Origin: a virus
DNA length: 53,842 bases
IMG/VR virus record: IMGVR_UViG_3300020125_000547
Span: 1 to 53,842 of that record
Reading direction: 5' to 3' (one strand)
The notes beneath the pieces are model-generated. The model ran no database searches, had not been told where the DNA came from, and saw only the letters and a list, made by a program, of their open reading frames with translations. The position numbers and the translations under genes are program-made. Shown piece by piece: positions 1-7,180 of the stretch (position 1 is its first letter; the number at the start of each line of letters is the position of its first letter).

Positions 1-192
1 CGCGGTCCCGACGTTCGCCTGGAGCTCGTGCAGCAGCGCGCGCGCGTCGTCGGGCGTCAGCAGGATCGTCACCCGGCCGCGGTAGCACGAGCACTTGTCG
101 AGGTGCCCTTGTCCGTCGTCGTCGACCCACGGCGCATGGAAGCCGGACCCGTCGCATCGGCGACACGGGATGCTGTAGCGACGGGTCTTCAC
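1..192 (-). CDS. Cys-rich (zinc-ribbon-like) hypothetical protein, 3' end outside window
   Basis: Reading leftward from a GTG at 192, the frame stays open to the window edge (64 codons visible). The N-terminus carries CRRCDGSG and then a CSC pair about 30 residues later, an arrangement that looks like a small zinc-binding module. The GTG follows a copy of the 12-bp element GCGCGTCCTAGG by two bases, as at other unit starts here. Function is not recognised, and the C-terminus is cut off by the window. Confidence 0.7.
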   Translation of the reverse strand, partial: MKTRRYSIPCRRCDGSGFHAPWVDDDGQGHLDKCSCYRGRVTILLTPDDARALLHELQANVGTA

Positions 193-196
193 ACCA

Positions 197-208
197 CCTA
201 GGACGCGC
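197..208 (-). promoter_or_regulatory. GCGCGTCCTAGG element, copy 1
   Basis: An exact GCGCGTCCTAGG on the minus strand, directly before the GTG start at 192. The TAG inside it is also the stop codon of the upstream gene. It is one of four exact copies in the window and shares GCGCGTCCTAGGTG with the copy at 13129. Confidence 0.7.
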
Positions 209-527
209 GACGCCGGCGCGATCTTGCCGTCTTCCCGCGCCGCTCCCTCGCCAGTGCGAGCACCGCTCCCCGGTCGTACGTGCGCCGGCCGGAGCTGTCG
301 CGGGTCGGCTGTAGGCGGCCGTCGTGGATCTTGATCCCGGCCGGTGTGACGCCGAGAAGGGCCGCTGCGTCGCGAACGCTGAGGCCGGGGGCGGCGCAGC
401 GCTCCGTGAGCACACGGCGGGTTATCGACGCTTCTACGCGCCGCGCTATCGCGGCCTCGACCCGGGCACGCAGCCCCGGGCGCTCGGTCTCGAGTTCGTC
501 GATCAGCCGGTCGAGGTCGTCCTTCAT
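198..527 (-). CDS. helix-turn-helix DNA-binding protein
   Basis: A 109-residue protein starting at ATG 527, four bases after a GAGGAG ribosome binding site; an in-frame upstream start would remove this spacing. Residues about 1-45 are a charged helix. Residues about 50-95 contain LSVRDAAALLGVTPAGI followed by a GRRTYDRGAVLALARERR segment, the pattern of MerR/excisionase-type winged HTH domains. It ends in a basic tail. The start overlaps the stop of the upstream gene (ATGA), so translation is probably coupled. It is likely a regulator of the leftward genes; the target site is unknown. Confidence 0.75.
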   Translation of the reverse strand: MKDDLDRLIDELETERPGLRARVEAAIARRVEASITRRVLTERCAAPGLSVRDAAALLGVTPAGIKIHDGRLQPTRDSSGRRTYDRGAVLALARERRGKTARSRRRRAS

Positions 528-1012
528 GGCTCCTCGCCAGGGGCTGTGCCGCACCAACCAATCCTACCGGCGCCGCACGGCCCCGGCGACGCGGACGACA
601 CGAGCTGGATAGCCGGGACGCGAACCCCCGGCACGGTGGTCGCGACATGGAAGGAGTACGCCTCGAGCGAGCGGAGGATGACGTCGCGGGTCTGACGCAA
701 CCGGCCGTGCACGTACACCAAGCAGGCATCGCCGTGTTCGTGTCGGAGCACGCGCCGGATATGCGGTGTGCGCTGCTTCGCCGGCAGCAACCGGACGCCC
801 CCGAGCTCGGTGCCGTGAATAGCGTCACGCGCGACCCGTTGACCGACGGCGGCGTTCAACGCACGCGCAGCGACGAAGTCGCGGATCTCCGCGGCACGCG
901 GGCCGGTCACGCGAAGCGCGGTGAACCCCTTGCCGTCGGCGCGGGTAACCTCGACGCGGGTCCCGGCGAGCGGGCCCTCGGGGGCGTCCCAGGTGCCGAG
1001 TGTGTAGCTCAT
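524..1012 (-). CDS. hypothetical protein
   Basis: A 162-residue protein of unknown function. Its stop overlaps the start of the HTH gene (ATGA), and its own start overlaps the stop of the next gene upstream, so it sits inside a tightly coupled leftward operon. The N-terminal half is a soluble alpha/beta-like sequence (GTRVEVTRADGKGFTALRV). No motif is recognised. Confidence 0.75.
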   Translation of the reverse strand: MSYTLGTWDAPEGPLAGTRVEVTRADGKGFTALRVTGPRAAEIRDFVAARALNAAVGQRVARDAIHGTELGGVRLLPAKQRTPHIRRVLRHEHGDACLVYVHGRLRQTRDVILRSLEAYSFHVATTVPGVRVPAIQLVSSASPGPCGAGRIGWCGTAPGEEP

Positions 1013-1200
1013 GCCGGGCCCGGGACGTCCACGTCGTGCTCCTCGACCCCGGAAGCGTAGAACTCGTAATCATCGGTGCCCGGTGCGGCTTTCGCCGCTG
1101 CGGCCGCCGCGCGAGCGTGCTCGGCGTCGGCCAAGGCGCGTATGGTGTGCACGGACCAGACCCGGCCGTTGTTGTGGGTGACGATGAAGACCGCGGCCAC
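1009..1200 (-). CDS. small hypothetical protein
   Basis: A 63-residue acidic protein (MAAVFIVTHNNGRVWSV at the start, then an Ala-rich helix). It overlaps the following gene by ATGA and lies three bases after the stop of the Acb2-like gene. This supports co-transcription with that gene. No family is recognised. Confidence 0.7.
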   Translation of the reverse strand: MAAVFIVTHNNGRVWSVHTIRALADAEHARAAAAAAKAAPGTDDYEFYASGVEEHDVDVPGPA

Positions 1201-1203
1201 AGG

Positions 1204-1530
1204 CTACTCGTTCCGCGCGATCGCCGCGTTCGCGAACATCATCGCCTCGTCGAGGTGCGTCATCGCGAGTGCCTGCTCGCGCGACACCGGCGTGTTGCCG
1301 ACGATGATCAGCGCGAGCTCGCGCACCTTGGCGCGAATCAGCTCGTACCGCGCTCGCTGATCACCCTGCGGTGGATGGTACTCGAAGCGCTCGTTGAGGG
1401 CGCCGAGCGTGCGCTCGTCGAGCGGGTACTTCGGCGCGGGCACGGCGGCCGGCGTCGGGATCAAGGGAACGCCCGGGGGCGGGGTCGCGGTGGTCGGTGC
1501 CTGGGCGCTATCGGAAGCTTCGTTTGACAT
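1204..1530 (-). CDS. acb2: Acb2/Tad1-type helical-hairpin protein (candidate anti-CBASS nucleotide sponge)
   Basis: A 108-residue protein. Residues 10-35 are a Pro/Ala-rich linker. Residues 45-108 form two long helices with the signature FEYHPPQGDQRARYELIR, then SREQALAMTHLDEAMM and a terminal ANAAIARNE. This pattern is known from phage proteins annotated as Acb2/Tad1 hairpin-domain proteins, which bind cyclic oligonucleotide signals of CBASS and so keep the effector from being activated. The start ATG 1530 is preceded, without a Shine-Dalgarno, by a well-spaced promoter ending 7 nt upstream, so the mRNA is probably leaderless. The identification rests on remembered family pattern; binding is not shown by sequence. 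Confidence 0.72.
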   Translation of the reverse strand: MSNEASDSAQAPTTATPPPGVPLIPTPAAVPAPKYPLDERTLGALNERFEYHPPQGDQRARYELIRAKVRELALIIVGNTPVSREQALAMTHLDEAMMFANAAIARNE

Positions 1531-1566
1531 GACGGATACGATAGCGCGCGACCCGGGCGGCGTCAA
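1531..1566 (-). promoter_or_regulatory. sigma70-like promoter of the acb2-like gene
   Basis: On the minus strand, TTGACG (1561-1566) and TATCGT (1538-1543) are separated by exactly 17 bp, and the ATG lies 7 nt beyond the -10 element. Transcription would begin at or next to the start codon, giving a leaderless message. An 11-G tract lies about 20 bp further upstream. Confidence 0.65.
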
Positions 1567-1584
1567 CGGATCCGTCGCCCGAGC

Positions 1585-1595
1585 GGGGGGGGGGG
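1585..1595. repeat. 11-bp poly-G/poly-C homopolymer tract
   Basis: Eleven consecutive G on the plus strand, in the gap between the gene ending at 1609 and the promoter of the acb2-like gene. It is the longest homopolymer noticed in the window. Confidence 0.9.
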
Positions 1596-1608
1596 ATCAA
1601 GCCCGATT

Positions 1609-1881
1609 CTAACCGAACCGCGACCGCGTCGTCGTCCGCGGACGCGGCGGCGCACTCGCCTCCGTCGGTTCTTCGCCGGCGATCACGTGCGGCGCCGCGC
1701 CTTGCTCGAGCGCGGCGAGTTCGGCGATGACTTCTCTTGCGAAATCCGCACAGCCCGACTCGTCAATAGGCAGTAGTTCGCCGTACGCCCGGCGGCGCGC
1801 GACGTCGTACCGGAGCCGGCTGCGCACACGGTCGATCGCAGCTGCCAGGACCTCGGGCGTGAGCCGCGCGCCGGGCGTCAC
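1609..1881 (-). CDS. hypothetical protein
   Basis: A 90-residue protein, helical and charged in its first two thirds, with a Pro/Thr/Arg-rich tail. It begins three bases after the stop of the YodC-like gene and precedes the poly-G gap. No family is recognised. Confidence 0.65.
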   Translation of the reverse strand: MTPGARLTPEVLAAAIDRVRSRLRYDVARRRAYGELLPIDESGCADFAREVIAELAALEQGAAPHVIAGEEPTEASAPPRPRTTTRSRFG

Positions 1882-1884
1882 GAT

Positions 1885-2247
1885 CTACTCGTCCGACGGC
1901 GGGGCGTGCTCCAGCACCGCGAGCGGCATGCGACGCTCGCAGAGATCCTCGTCGTCATCGAACCACATCACCGTGGCATGCGTGTCATCGATCACCGAGA
2001 TCGTCATCGACGGCCCACCGGAGGCGAGCACGACCACGTCGCCGACCTCGAGCAGGTCGGCGCAACGGCACGCATTAGTGAGCCCACCGGTGAAGTCGCC
2101 CGAGTCCGCCGCGACGATGTTGAATGCCCAGTCTTGGGGGGCCTCTTTGGAACCGATCCCTTCGAGCAGGCGAAGAAAGGCAGCGGTCTGGTCGGTGTCC
2201 AAGGTACGGATGAAATTCAAAATCAGCAGGAGATTCTTCATGACCAT
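1885..2247 (-). CDS. YodC-family (DUF2158) protein with N-terminal helical extension
   Basis: A 120-residue protein. Residues about 66-112 contain VGDVVVLASGGPSMTI, then a short strand, then VMWFDDDEDLCERRMPLAVLE. This is the layout of the small YodC/DUF2158 family (GDVVxLxSGGPxMTV...WF...). The N-terminal 60 residues are a hydrophobic-helical extension not usual in the family. Translation can start at ATG 2247 or ATG 2241. No ribosome binding site is present; the start directly abuts GCGCGTCCTAC. Function of the family is unclear. Confidence 0.75.
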   Translation of the reverse strand: MVMKNLLLILNFIRTLDTDQTAAFLRLLEGIGSKEAPQDWAFNIVAADSGDFTGGLTNACRCADLLEVGDVVVLASGGPSMTISVIDDTHATVMWFDDDEDLCERRMPLAVLEHAPPSDE

Positions 2248-2277
2248 GTAGGACGCGCGAGCGCCCGGCCGTCCTAC
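2248..2277. promoter_or_regulatory. divergent copy of the GTCCTA element (inverted pair)
   Basis: GTAGGAC at 2248-2254 and GTCCTAC at 2271-2277 form a perfect 7-bp inverted repeat in the 35-bp gap between two divergent genes. The left half belongs to a GCGCGTCCTAC site facing the YodC-like gene; the right half, CCGTCCTAC, faces the gene at 2283. One protein dimer or two promoters could be served. Confidence 0.65.
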
Positions 2278-2282
2278 GTGGC

Positions 2283-3308
2283 ATGAAGAATCCCGACGCT
2301 GTCTCTGACCGCACCTTGGAGCTGATCATCATCCGCGCCGCCGCCGACCTGGTGCGCGGCAGCCCCATCATGATCACGATGCACAACCTGCGCACAGCGA
2401 TCGAGGAGTTAGCCCGACGCAACCCGGAGGGCTATCCGCTGGTCGGGGGTGTACCACGCCACCCGCTGCCGTGGCCGGAAGCGCCGGACACCGACGCCCT
2501 GGGGCGTCGTCAGCGGGCGGAGCCCCAGTTCATCCTTTCCCCGGAAGATGAAGTCCGATACCACAAGCACGCAAGCCACGCGGCGGCGTCGATCCCAGGC
2601 CGGCCGGAGACCTGGCCGGTCGACGATCTCGAAAACGCGACCGGCAGAGCGCTCGAGGCCGCTGCCCCCGGCCACCCACGGATCCCGATGCGGGTCCACA
2701 GCCCCTTCGGGTCGCACCCCGAAGGCGATCAGGAGTACCGCGACCGGCTGCGCGCCGTGAGCCGGCACGACATCGGCCGGATCCACTGTCGGGCGCTCGA
2801 TGTCGCGGAGCACACCTTCGACGCCATCGGGCCGAAGGGCGGGTACTCAGCCTCGAGCGCGTCGCGCGCGCTGACGGTCGGGATCATCACCGCGATCTTC
2901 GAGGAGATCGAGCGCCGCCGCACCAGCGCCACCGCTCGCGCGGAGCACACGTACCGACCCGGGGACGAGGTCGAAGTCGACGCGTCCGCACACGGCTGGT
3001 GTCCGGGCACGGTCAAGCACGCGAACGACTGGGGCGTCGTGGTGTACTGGTCGTACGGCGACGGCAAGGTCACCGGCTCGACGCCCGTGCCGTGGGACGA
3101 GGTGCGCGGCCGCGTGCGCCGACGCGGTGAGTATCAGGTCGGCGACGAGGTCGAGGTGAAGACCGCCGGCCCTGGGAGCCGCGGGGGCGCGGTATGGGAA
3201 GCGGCTGCGGTTCAGCGCGTCGAGGCCGACAGGATCGACGTCGAGTTCAAGTACCGCAAGGCCGGTGGCTGGTTCTCGCGCAATCTCGTGCGGCGGCCGA
3301 CCCGCTAG
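2283..3308 (+). CDS. protein with two C-terminal SH3/Tudor-like repeats
   Basis: A 341-residue protein, the only rightward gene among the leftward early genes. The N-terminal 220 residues are helical and not recognised. The C-terminus has two related modules starting YRPGDEVEVD (about residue 225) and YQVGDEVEVK (about residue 282). Each has a GDEVEV strand, a loop and a basic/aromatic strand, as in small SH3-like or agenet/Tudor folds that bind nucleic acid or basic peptides. It starts at ATG 2283 just after the inverted GTCCTAC element. It ends four bases into the convergent gene at 3305. Confidence 0.8.
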   Translation: MKNPDAVSDRTLELIIIRAAADLVRGSPIMITMHNLRTAIEELARRNPEGYPLVGGVPRHPLPWPEAPDTDALGRRQRAEPQFILSPEDEVRYHKHASHAAASIPGRPETWPVDDLENATGRALEAAAPGHPRIPMRVHSPFGSHPEGDQEYRDRLRAVSRHDIGRIHCRALDVAEHTFDAIGPKGGYSASSASRALTVGIITAIFEEIERRRTSATARAEHTYRPGDEVEVDASAHGWCPGTVKHANDWGVVVYWSYGDGKVTGSTPVPWDEVRGRVRRRGEYQVGDEVEVKTAGPGSRGGAVWEAAAVQRVEADRIDVEFKYRKAGGWFSRNLVRRPTR

Positions 3309-3478
3309 CTGGCGGCCGCGACCCACAGCCCCGACGGCCCCAGGTACGCGAGCTCGGCGCGGGTGATCGGCTCGCCGTCGCACACGAAGGTCCCCTCGAG
3401 CCGGTGGTACACCGCGCGCTCGGCGTTCGCGGGCCGGCTAACGCCGCCGCGCCATCGGCCCACCGCGAACGCGTGTAC
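3305..3478 (-). CDS. small hypothetical protein
   Basis: A leftward frame of 57 residues ending GPSGLWVAAAS. Its stop overlaps the end of the convergent rightward gene. The start is uncertain: GTG 3478 has only a weak GGA upstream, and GTG 3463 or a TTG at 3526 are alternatives. It follows the 81-residue gene with overlap, as is usual in this operon. Confidence 0.45.
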   Translation of the reverse strand, partial: VHAFAVGRWRGGVSRPANAERAVYHRLEGTFVCDGEPITRAELAYLGPSGLWVAAAS

Positions 3479-3683
3479 GTTCCGAGCGCCCGAGGCCGCG
3501 CGGCGCTGACCGCCGGCGCGCACCAACGAAGCGGACTTCGGCGAGCACGATCTCGTCGGCGTGCGCGACGACGTGCGTCCGCTGCATCACCGAGTACCAC
3601 ACGCCGGCGCGCAGGAGGTTGCGGTACACCCAGACCTCGCGGTCCGAATCGATCGACCGGGCCTGATAGCTGTGGATGGTCAT
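3438..3683 (-). CDS. small hypothetical protein
   Basis: An 81-residue protein starting at ATG 3683, right after a GCGCGTCCTAG element. Its N-terminal 50 residues (MTIHSYQARSIDSDREVWVY onward) look like a small beta-rich fold; the C-terminus is Arg-rich. No family is recognised. Confidence 0.65.
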   Translation of the reverse strand: MTIHSYQARSIDSDREVWVYRNLLRAGVWYSVMQRTHVVAHADEIVLAEVRFVGARRRSAPRGLGRSERTRVRGGPMARRR

Positions 3684-3688
3684 GCGGA

Positions 3689-3699
3689 CTAGGACGCGC
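3689..3699 (-). promoter_or_regulatory. GCGCGTCCTAG element, copy 3
   Basis: GCGCGTCCTAG on the minus strand, 5 nt before ATG 3683. It includes the TAG stop codon of the preceding gene. The last G of the consensus is replaced by T. Confidence 0.6.
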
Positions 3700-4024
3700 G
3701 GCGCTGACCGATCCCGACCGCGCGGAGCACCCGCCGCCACCACGGCGCCCGGTCCGCCGCGACGCCGACGCGGATCCGGCACAGGATCGCCTCCGCCCGC
3801 GCGTCTTCCTCGGCGGCGCGCTGCGGCGCCACGCAGAGCATCAGGTCGCGGAGCGCCTGCTCGGCGAGGCCGTCGGCGTCGGGCCCGCGCCGGCACCGGA
3901 CCTCGAGGTAGCGGTCGACGTACGCCGCGAGGTCGAGCGCGGCGCTGTGCCGGCCATCCGGGTTCTGCGCAACGAGCGCGTGGCGGCGCTGCAACGAGCG
4001 GAAGACCTGGTCGGGGGTCCTCAC
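3689..4024 (-). CDS. hypothetical protein
   Basis: A 111-residue protein whose GTG start (4024) overlaps the stop of the upstream gene as GTGA. It has helical, Arg/Ala-rich sequence with VFRSLQRRHALVAQNPDGRH near the start, and ends in R-A-S. A longer open frame upstream is the shadow of the neighbouring gene. Function is not recognised. Confidence 0.65.
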   Translation of the reverse strand: MRTPDQVFRSLQRRHALVAQNPDGRHSAALDLAAYVDRYLEVRCRRGPDADGLAEQALRDLMLCVAPQRAAEEDARAEAILCRIRVGVAADRAPWWRRVLRAVGIGQRRAS

Positions 4025-4917
4025 GCGTCCCCCTTGCCGGCCACCACGACGGCCTCCTGCATCCGCCCCTCGAGCACGGTCTGACACCGCGCGCAGCCGG
4101 GCAGGTGTTCGCGGAACTCCTGCGCGAGCCGTCCCGCGGGGCCGCCGGTTAACTGTCCGTCGAAGAACCAGTCGAGGTGGTCGCACGGTGTTGGTCGCGG
4201 GGCCGCCGCGCGCCGTCGCCATGCCTCGATCCGGGCCGCCGACATCCGCTGCTCCTCCGCGATCTGATACTCGAAAACGGCCTGCGGGAAGAACTCGCTG
4301 AGCATCATCCAGCGGCAGGGTAAGTCCGAGGCACCCCAGCCGCCGCTGTCCAGGTAGGCGGGGTTGATGCCATCGAGCCCACGGTGCTTCGCGCTCGACC
4401 ACCGCTCGGGCGCCGCGGCTGTGTTCCCGTGCGGCCAGACGACCTCGGCTGCGAGAATCGGCCCGTACTTGCCCTCGAGCTCCTCGGCGAGGTCCGGATC
4501 GCACAGCCGCTGCGTCGGGCGGATGAAGACGAGCGGGCAGCAGATCTGCCCCTTCACGAAGCTCGGCGCGGTGCGCCAGTGCGCCTCGGCGGCCGGGATC
4601 CCGGCCATGTACTCGACGAGCGTCGTCCAGTAGCCCGCAGCGAGGTCGGCGTCGCCGATCGAGTGTCCGCGACCGCCGGGCGGCCCGCTCCGCCAGTAGC
4701 CGGCGTCCGGTGGTGACCCGTCGGGGTTACGCAGAGCGTCGAACGTCGTGCGGTGCACGAGGCGTAGCTCGGGCACGATGTCGATCGGCCTGTGCTCGCC
4801 GCCGACGTACGTGATGATCGTCAGCGCCACGAACGCGGTCCCGTCGCGCGGCGCCGGGGCGTCGCCTCCAGTGCCGCCACCCATCACAGGACGCCAGTTG
4901 AATCGGTCGACCGTCAT
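4021..4917 (-). CDS. hypothetical protein with C-terminal His/Cys cluster
   Basis: A 298-residue protein starting at ATG 4917, overlapping the stop of the secreted-protein gene (ATGA). The first 150 residues are a mixed alpha/beta sequence (FVALTIITYVGG, later CCPLVFIRPTQRLC). The C-terminus has CDHLDWFFDG and then FREHLPGCARCQ. The H-x3-C-x2-C arrangement resembles the zinc site of anti-sigma-type zf-HC2 domains, though only by motif. No enzyme family is recognised. Confidence 0.7.
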   Translation of the reverse strand: MTVDRFNWRPVMGGGTGGDAPAPRDGTAFVALTIITYVGGEHRPIDIVPELRLVHRTTFDALRNPDGSPPDAGYWRSGPPGGRGHSIGDADLAAGYWTTLVEYMAGIPAAEAHWRTAPSFVKGQICCPLVFIRPTQRLCDPDLAEELEGKYGPILAAEVVWPHGNTAAAPERWSSAKHRGLDGINPAYLDSGGWGASDLPCRWMMLSEFFPQAVFEYQIAEEQRMSAARIEAWRRRAAAPRPTPCDHLDWFFDGQLTGGPAGRLAQEFREHLPGCARCQTVLEGRMQEAVVVAGKGDA

Positions 4918-5195
4918 CGCAGAGCCTCGGGGGTCAGGTGACAACCGCCGTCGATGCAGACCACGACCGGACGCACGATGACCTCGGGGTGCCCGGTCTG
5001 CACCAGCTCGACCGGGCGGCACTGGGCCGCTCCTGGCTCGCCGAAGCACGCCATCAGCCGGCCGGTCAGGTCCGTGGCGCGGGCGGTCATCGCCGCCAGG
5101 GACAGCGGCGACGGCCAGGGATCGACGCGGCCGTGCACGGCGAAACAGAGACCGCACAACACGAACGACAACAGAAAACCAAGTAACATTCTCAT
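4914..5195 (-). CDS. small secreted protein with signal peptide
   Basis: A 93-residue protein beginning MRMLLGFLLSFVLCGLCFAV, a typical Sec signal peptide with possible cleavage near AVHG. The mature part of about 70 residues has four cysteines (ACFGE, QCRP, VCID, GCHL) that could pair in the periplasm. A GGAGGG site precedes ATG 5195. The start overlaps the upstream stop. The combination suggests an exported, disulfide-bonded effector; its target is unknown. Confidence 0.7.
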   Translation of the reverse strand: MRMLLGFLLSFVLCGLCFAVHGRVDPWPSPLSLAAMTARATDLTGRLMACFGEPGAAQCRPVELVQTGHPEVIVRPVVVCIDGGCHLTPEALR

Positions 5196-5518
5196 GTTCC
5201 CTCCAGGATTGTAACCATCTGTTCGATCTGCCGTCGATCTTCCTCAGCGACCGCCTCGCGCCAGCCCGGCTCGCCGGGTGCCGCGCTTCGCATCGCGAAC
5301 GACGCCGAGGTCCGCGCGACGTCGCGAACGAGCTCGAGGGGGCTGAGATCGGCCTCCGGTCGTGCCTCGGCGTCCCGGGTGGCTTCGGTCACCGCGTGCG
5401 CCAGCACCCAGACCAGGTCGCGCGGCGGCACCGGCAGCGCCGCGAGCTCGCGCGGGTCCAGCGGCCGGTCGATCGCGAAGTCGGCGCCCCAGCGCACGAG
5501 GTCGGCAGGGGTGATCAC
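5192..5518 (-). CDS. hypothetical protein
   Basis: A 108-residue protein from GTG 5518, which overlaps the preceding stop as GTGA. The sequence is acidic and helical (ITPADLVRWGADFAIDRPLD at the start, EEDRRQIEQMVTILEG at the end). It resembles many phage small proteins without assigned function. Confidence 0.7.
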   Translation of the reverse strand: MITPADLVRWGADFAIDRPLDPRELAALPVPPRDLVWVLAHAVTEATRDAEARPEADLSPLELVRDVARTSASFAMRSAAPGEPGWREAVAEEDRRQIEQMVTILEGT

Positions 5519-5754
5519 GCGCGCACCAGCCGGCCCGGCGCCGTGGTACGGGCCGGCAGCAGCGCCGCGACGATCGCGGCGTCTATCCACTCGACGATCA
5601 ACCGACCGCCGTATCGCGCCGGCACGAGCTCGGGTGCGCAAAGCAGGCACGCCTGGTACCCGGCCGCGCGGTGACATCGCGGGCAGCGCGCACCCTTCGC
5701 GGGCGGGCGAACACGCGAGCGCGGCGACGGCCCGCGGGCGAGAGCGTCGATCAA
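5515..5754 (-). CDS. zinc-ribbon-like small protein
   Basis: A 79-residue protein from TTG 5754. The choice of TTG rests on an AAGGAGG site four bases upstream and the TTGA overlap with the preceding stop. Residues about 23-40 contain CPRCHRAAGYQACLLC, two CxxC pairs likely to bind zinc. The C-terminus is hydrophobic/amphipathic (VEWIDAAIVAALLP). Confidence 0.68.
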   Translation of the reverse strand: MIDALARGPSPRSRVRPPAKGARCPRCHRAAGYQACLLCAPELVPARYGGRLIVEWIDAAIVAALLPARTTAPGRLVRA

Positions 5755-6065
5755 GGCGCCTCCTTGCAGCACGCAAGCAGCACCGGATTGCCGTGCGGCT
5801 CCGGCGGATCCTGCCCGTCCGGCCAGAACTTCGACCAGCGCGGGTACGAGTCAAGCGCGGTGATCGTGCTGTACGACCAGCACCGGCGCGTCGGGAACCA
5901 CTCGGCGACCGTCGCGAGCGTCTCGCCGTTGTGCTGGAACACGGCCACGACGTGCACCAGCGCGTGGACCTGCTTGACCGTCATTCCGCCGGCGCCGTGC
6001 AGGGTGAAGTGGCGTAGTCTGTCGCCGGGCTTCGGCGGCCACCACGTCGCGGGCTCGTAGCTCAT
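5751..6065 (-). CDS. hypothetical protein
   Basis: A 104-residue protein from ATG 6065, overlapping the upstream stop (ATGA). The sequence is rich in aromatic residues (WWPPKPGDRLRHFTLHG, VAEWFPTRRCWSYS, WSKFWPDG), suggesting a compact beta-barrel-like domain. The PGDRLRHFTLHG segment resembles the start of SH3-like folds. No specific family. Confidence 0.68.
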   Translation of the reverse strand: MSYEPATWWPPKPGDRLRHFTLHGAGGMTVKQVHALVHVVAVFQHNGETLATVAEWFPTRRCWSYSTITALDSYPRWSKFWPDGQDPPEPHGNPVLLACCKEAP

Positions 6066-6802
6066 CGGGACCCCCGAAGCACACCCTTCGCGCTGTGGAT
6101 GTCGCAGTTCCCGTCGCCGTCGTTGTCGCGCTCGCAGCACGGTTCGATCGTGCGCGGTGCTGACTTGAGGTCGAACGTCTTGAGGTCGAACGTCCACTCG
6201 CCGGCCACATAGGGCGAGGGGAAGTGCATCTTGACCGGATCGACCAGGCGTCCGCCAGCGCGCACGCCGTCATCACAGACGACCACGAGTCCGCAGGCAC
6301 ACCGGGTGCCGACCGCGAGCGCCAGTAGCGCGTGTTTGTTGTCGGGGCACGGTTCCGCGGCCGGCGCGTCGGACGCCTCCCAGCAGTCATCGAACCAGCG
6401 CGCGAGGTGCCGGAACGCCTCGGCGATCACCCGGCCGTCGGGGTAGTTGATGTAGCCGTCCTCGCCCCAGTCGGTGTGGCGGAGCTCGCGCAGCGGCGCG
6501 CCGTATCCCGTTCCGCTGAACAGCACCTCGTAGACCGGCGGGTAGACGTCTTGGCCGGCTCGATCGCGGCTCGTGCCGCTGTGGAAGCGGAACGCGACGA
6601 CCGAGACCGCGCCGTCGTCCTCGAGCGCCGCGAGGAGTCCTTGGGGGTAGTCGTCGCGGCCGCGGGGTGCGGTCGGCGCCGTCGACGGCGGGAGGAGCTC
6701 GATTACGTGCGTGGCGCGCGCGCGGATCTCCGGCTCGGTGTAGAGCCGAGCGTCCGGGTCGCCCGTGAAACGTGAATCGGCGCGCTGCATGCGGTCGATC
6801 AC
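6062..6802 (-). CDS. hypothetical protein with Cys-rich C-terminus
   Basis: A 246-residue protein. GTG 6802 is chosen because GGAGGT lies just upstream and the codon overlaps the stop of the tiny membrane-protein gene. The middle has VFRFHSG-like and VLFSGTGYGAPLRELRHTDWG segments. The C-terminal 90 residues contain CACGLVVVCDDG and CCERDNDGDGNCDIH, possibly two metal sites. No function is recognised. Confidence 0.68.
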   Translation of the reverse strand: MIDRMQRADSRFTGDPDARLYTEPEIRARATHVIELLPPSTAPTAPRGRDDYPQGLLAALEDDGAVSVVAFRFHSGTSRDRAGQDVYPPVYEVLFSGTGYGAPLRELRHTDWGEDGYINYPDGRVIAEAFRHLARWFDDCWEASDAPAAEPCPDNKHALLALAVGTRCACGLVVVCDDGVRAGGRLVDPVKMHFPSPYVAGEWTFDLKTFDLKSAPRTIEPCCERDNDGDGNCDIHSAKGVLRGSR

Positions 6803-6909
6803 CACGCACCTCCGAACAGCCAGCCGAGGAGCGCGTACGTGCTGATACCGACGCACGCCGCGCCGACCAGCGCGAACACCATGACACCGAGCCAGTCGTG
6901 CCGCCTCAC
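6799..6909 (-). CDS. 36-residue single-pass membrane protein
   Basis: It starts at GTG 6909, overlapping the preceding stop (GTGA), and reads VRRHDWLGVMVFALVGAACV and onward to WLFGGAW. It has a basic N-terminus followed by one hydrophobic segment of about 22 residues. It sits inside a coupled operon, and a frame this short is credible mainly because both junctions overlap neighbours and its end supplies the ribosome binding site of the next gene. Confidence 0.6.
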   Translation of the reverse strand: MRRHDWLGVMVFALVGAACVGISTYALLGWLFGGAW

Positions 6910-7148
6910 GCCGCACCACCTGCGGTGCCGGCCTCGCGCTCGATCGCGTCCCGCTCGTCGTTGTAGATCTCGGCGGCGCGGACTTCGCCGAGCGCCGCGA
7001 CCGCGTCGAGGAACGGGTCCAGGAACGCGTCGGGGTCGTGGTTGTCGCGCACGACCTCCAGTGCGGAGTTGAACGGCGGGCGCTCGTTCTCGAGCGCGTC
7101 GGCGTCGTCCCGGGCGCGTTGGCGGACGGCCTTCTCGTGGCTGGTCAT
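6906..7148 (-). CDS. hypothetical protein
   Basis: An 80-residue acidic protein from ATG 7148 with GAGGA upstream. The first half is charged helix (SHEKAVRQRARDDADALEN), followed by DPDAFLDPFLDAVAALG. No family is recognised. Confidence 0.68.
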   Translation of the reverse strand: MTSHEKAVRQRARDDADALENERPPFNSALEVVRDNHDPDAFLDPFLDAVAALGEVRAAEIYNDERDAIEREAGTAGGAA

Positions 7149-7180
7149 GTCGTTCCTCGTTGCACGCGCCGGTCCGTGCG

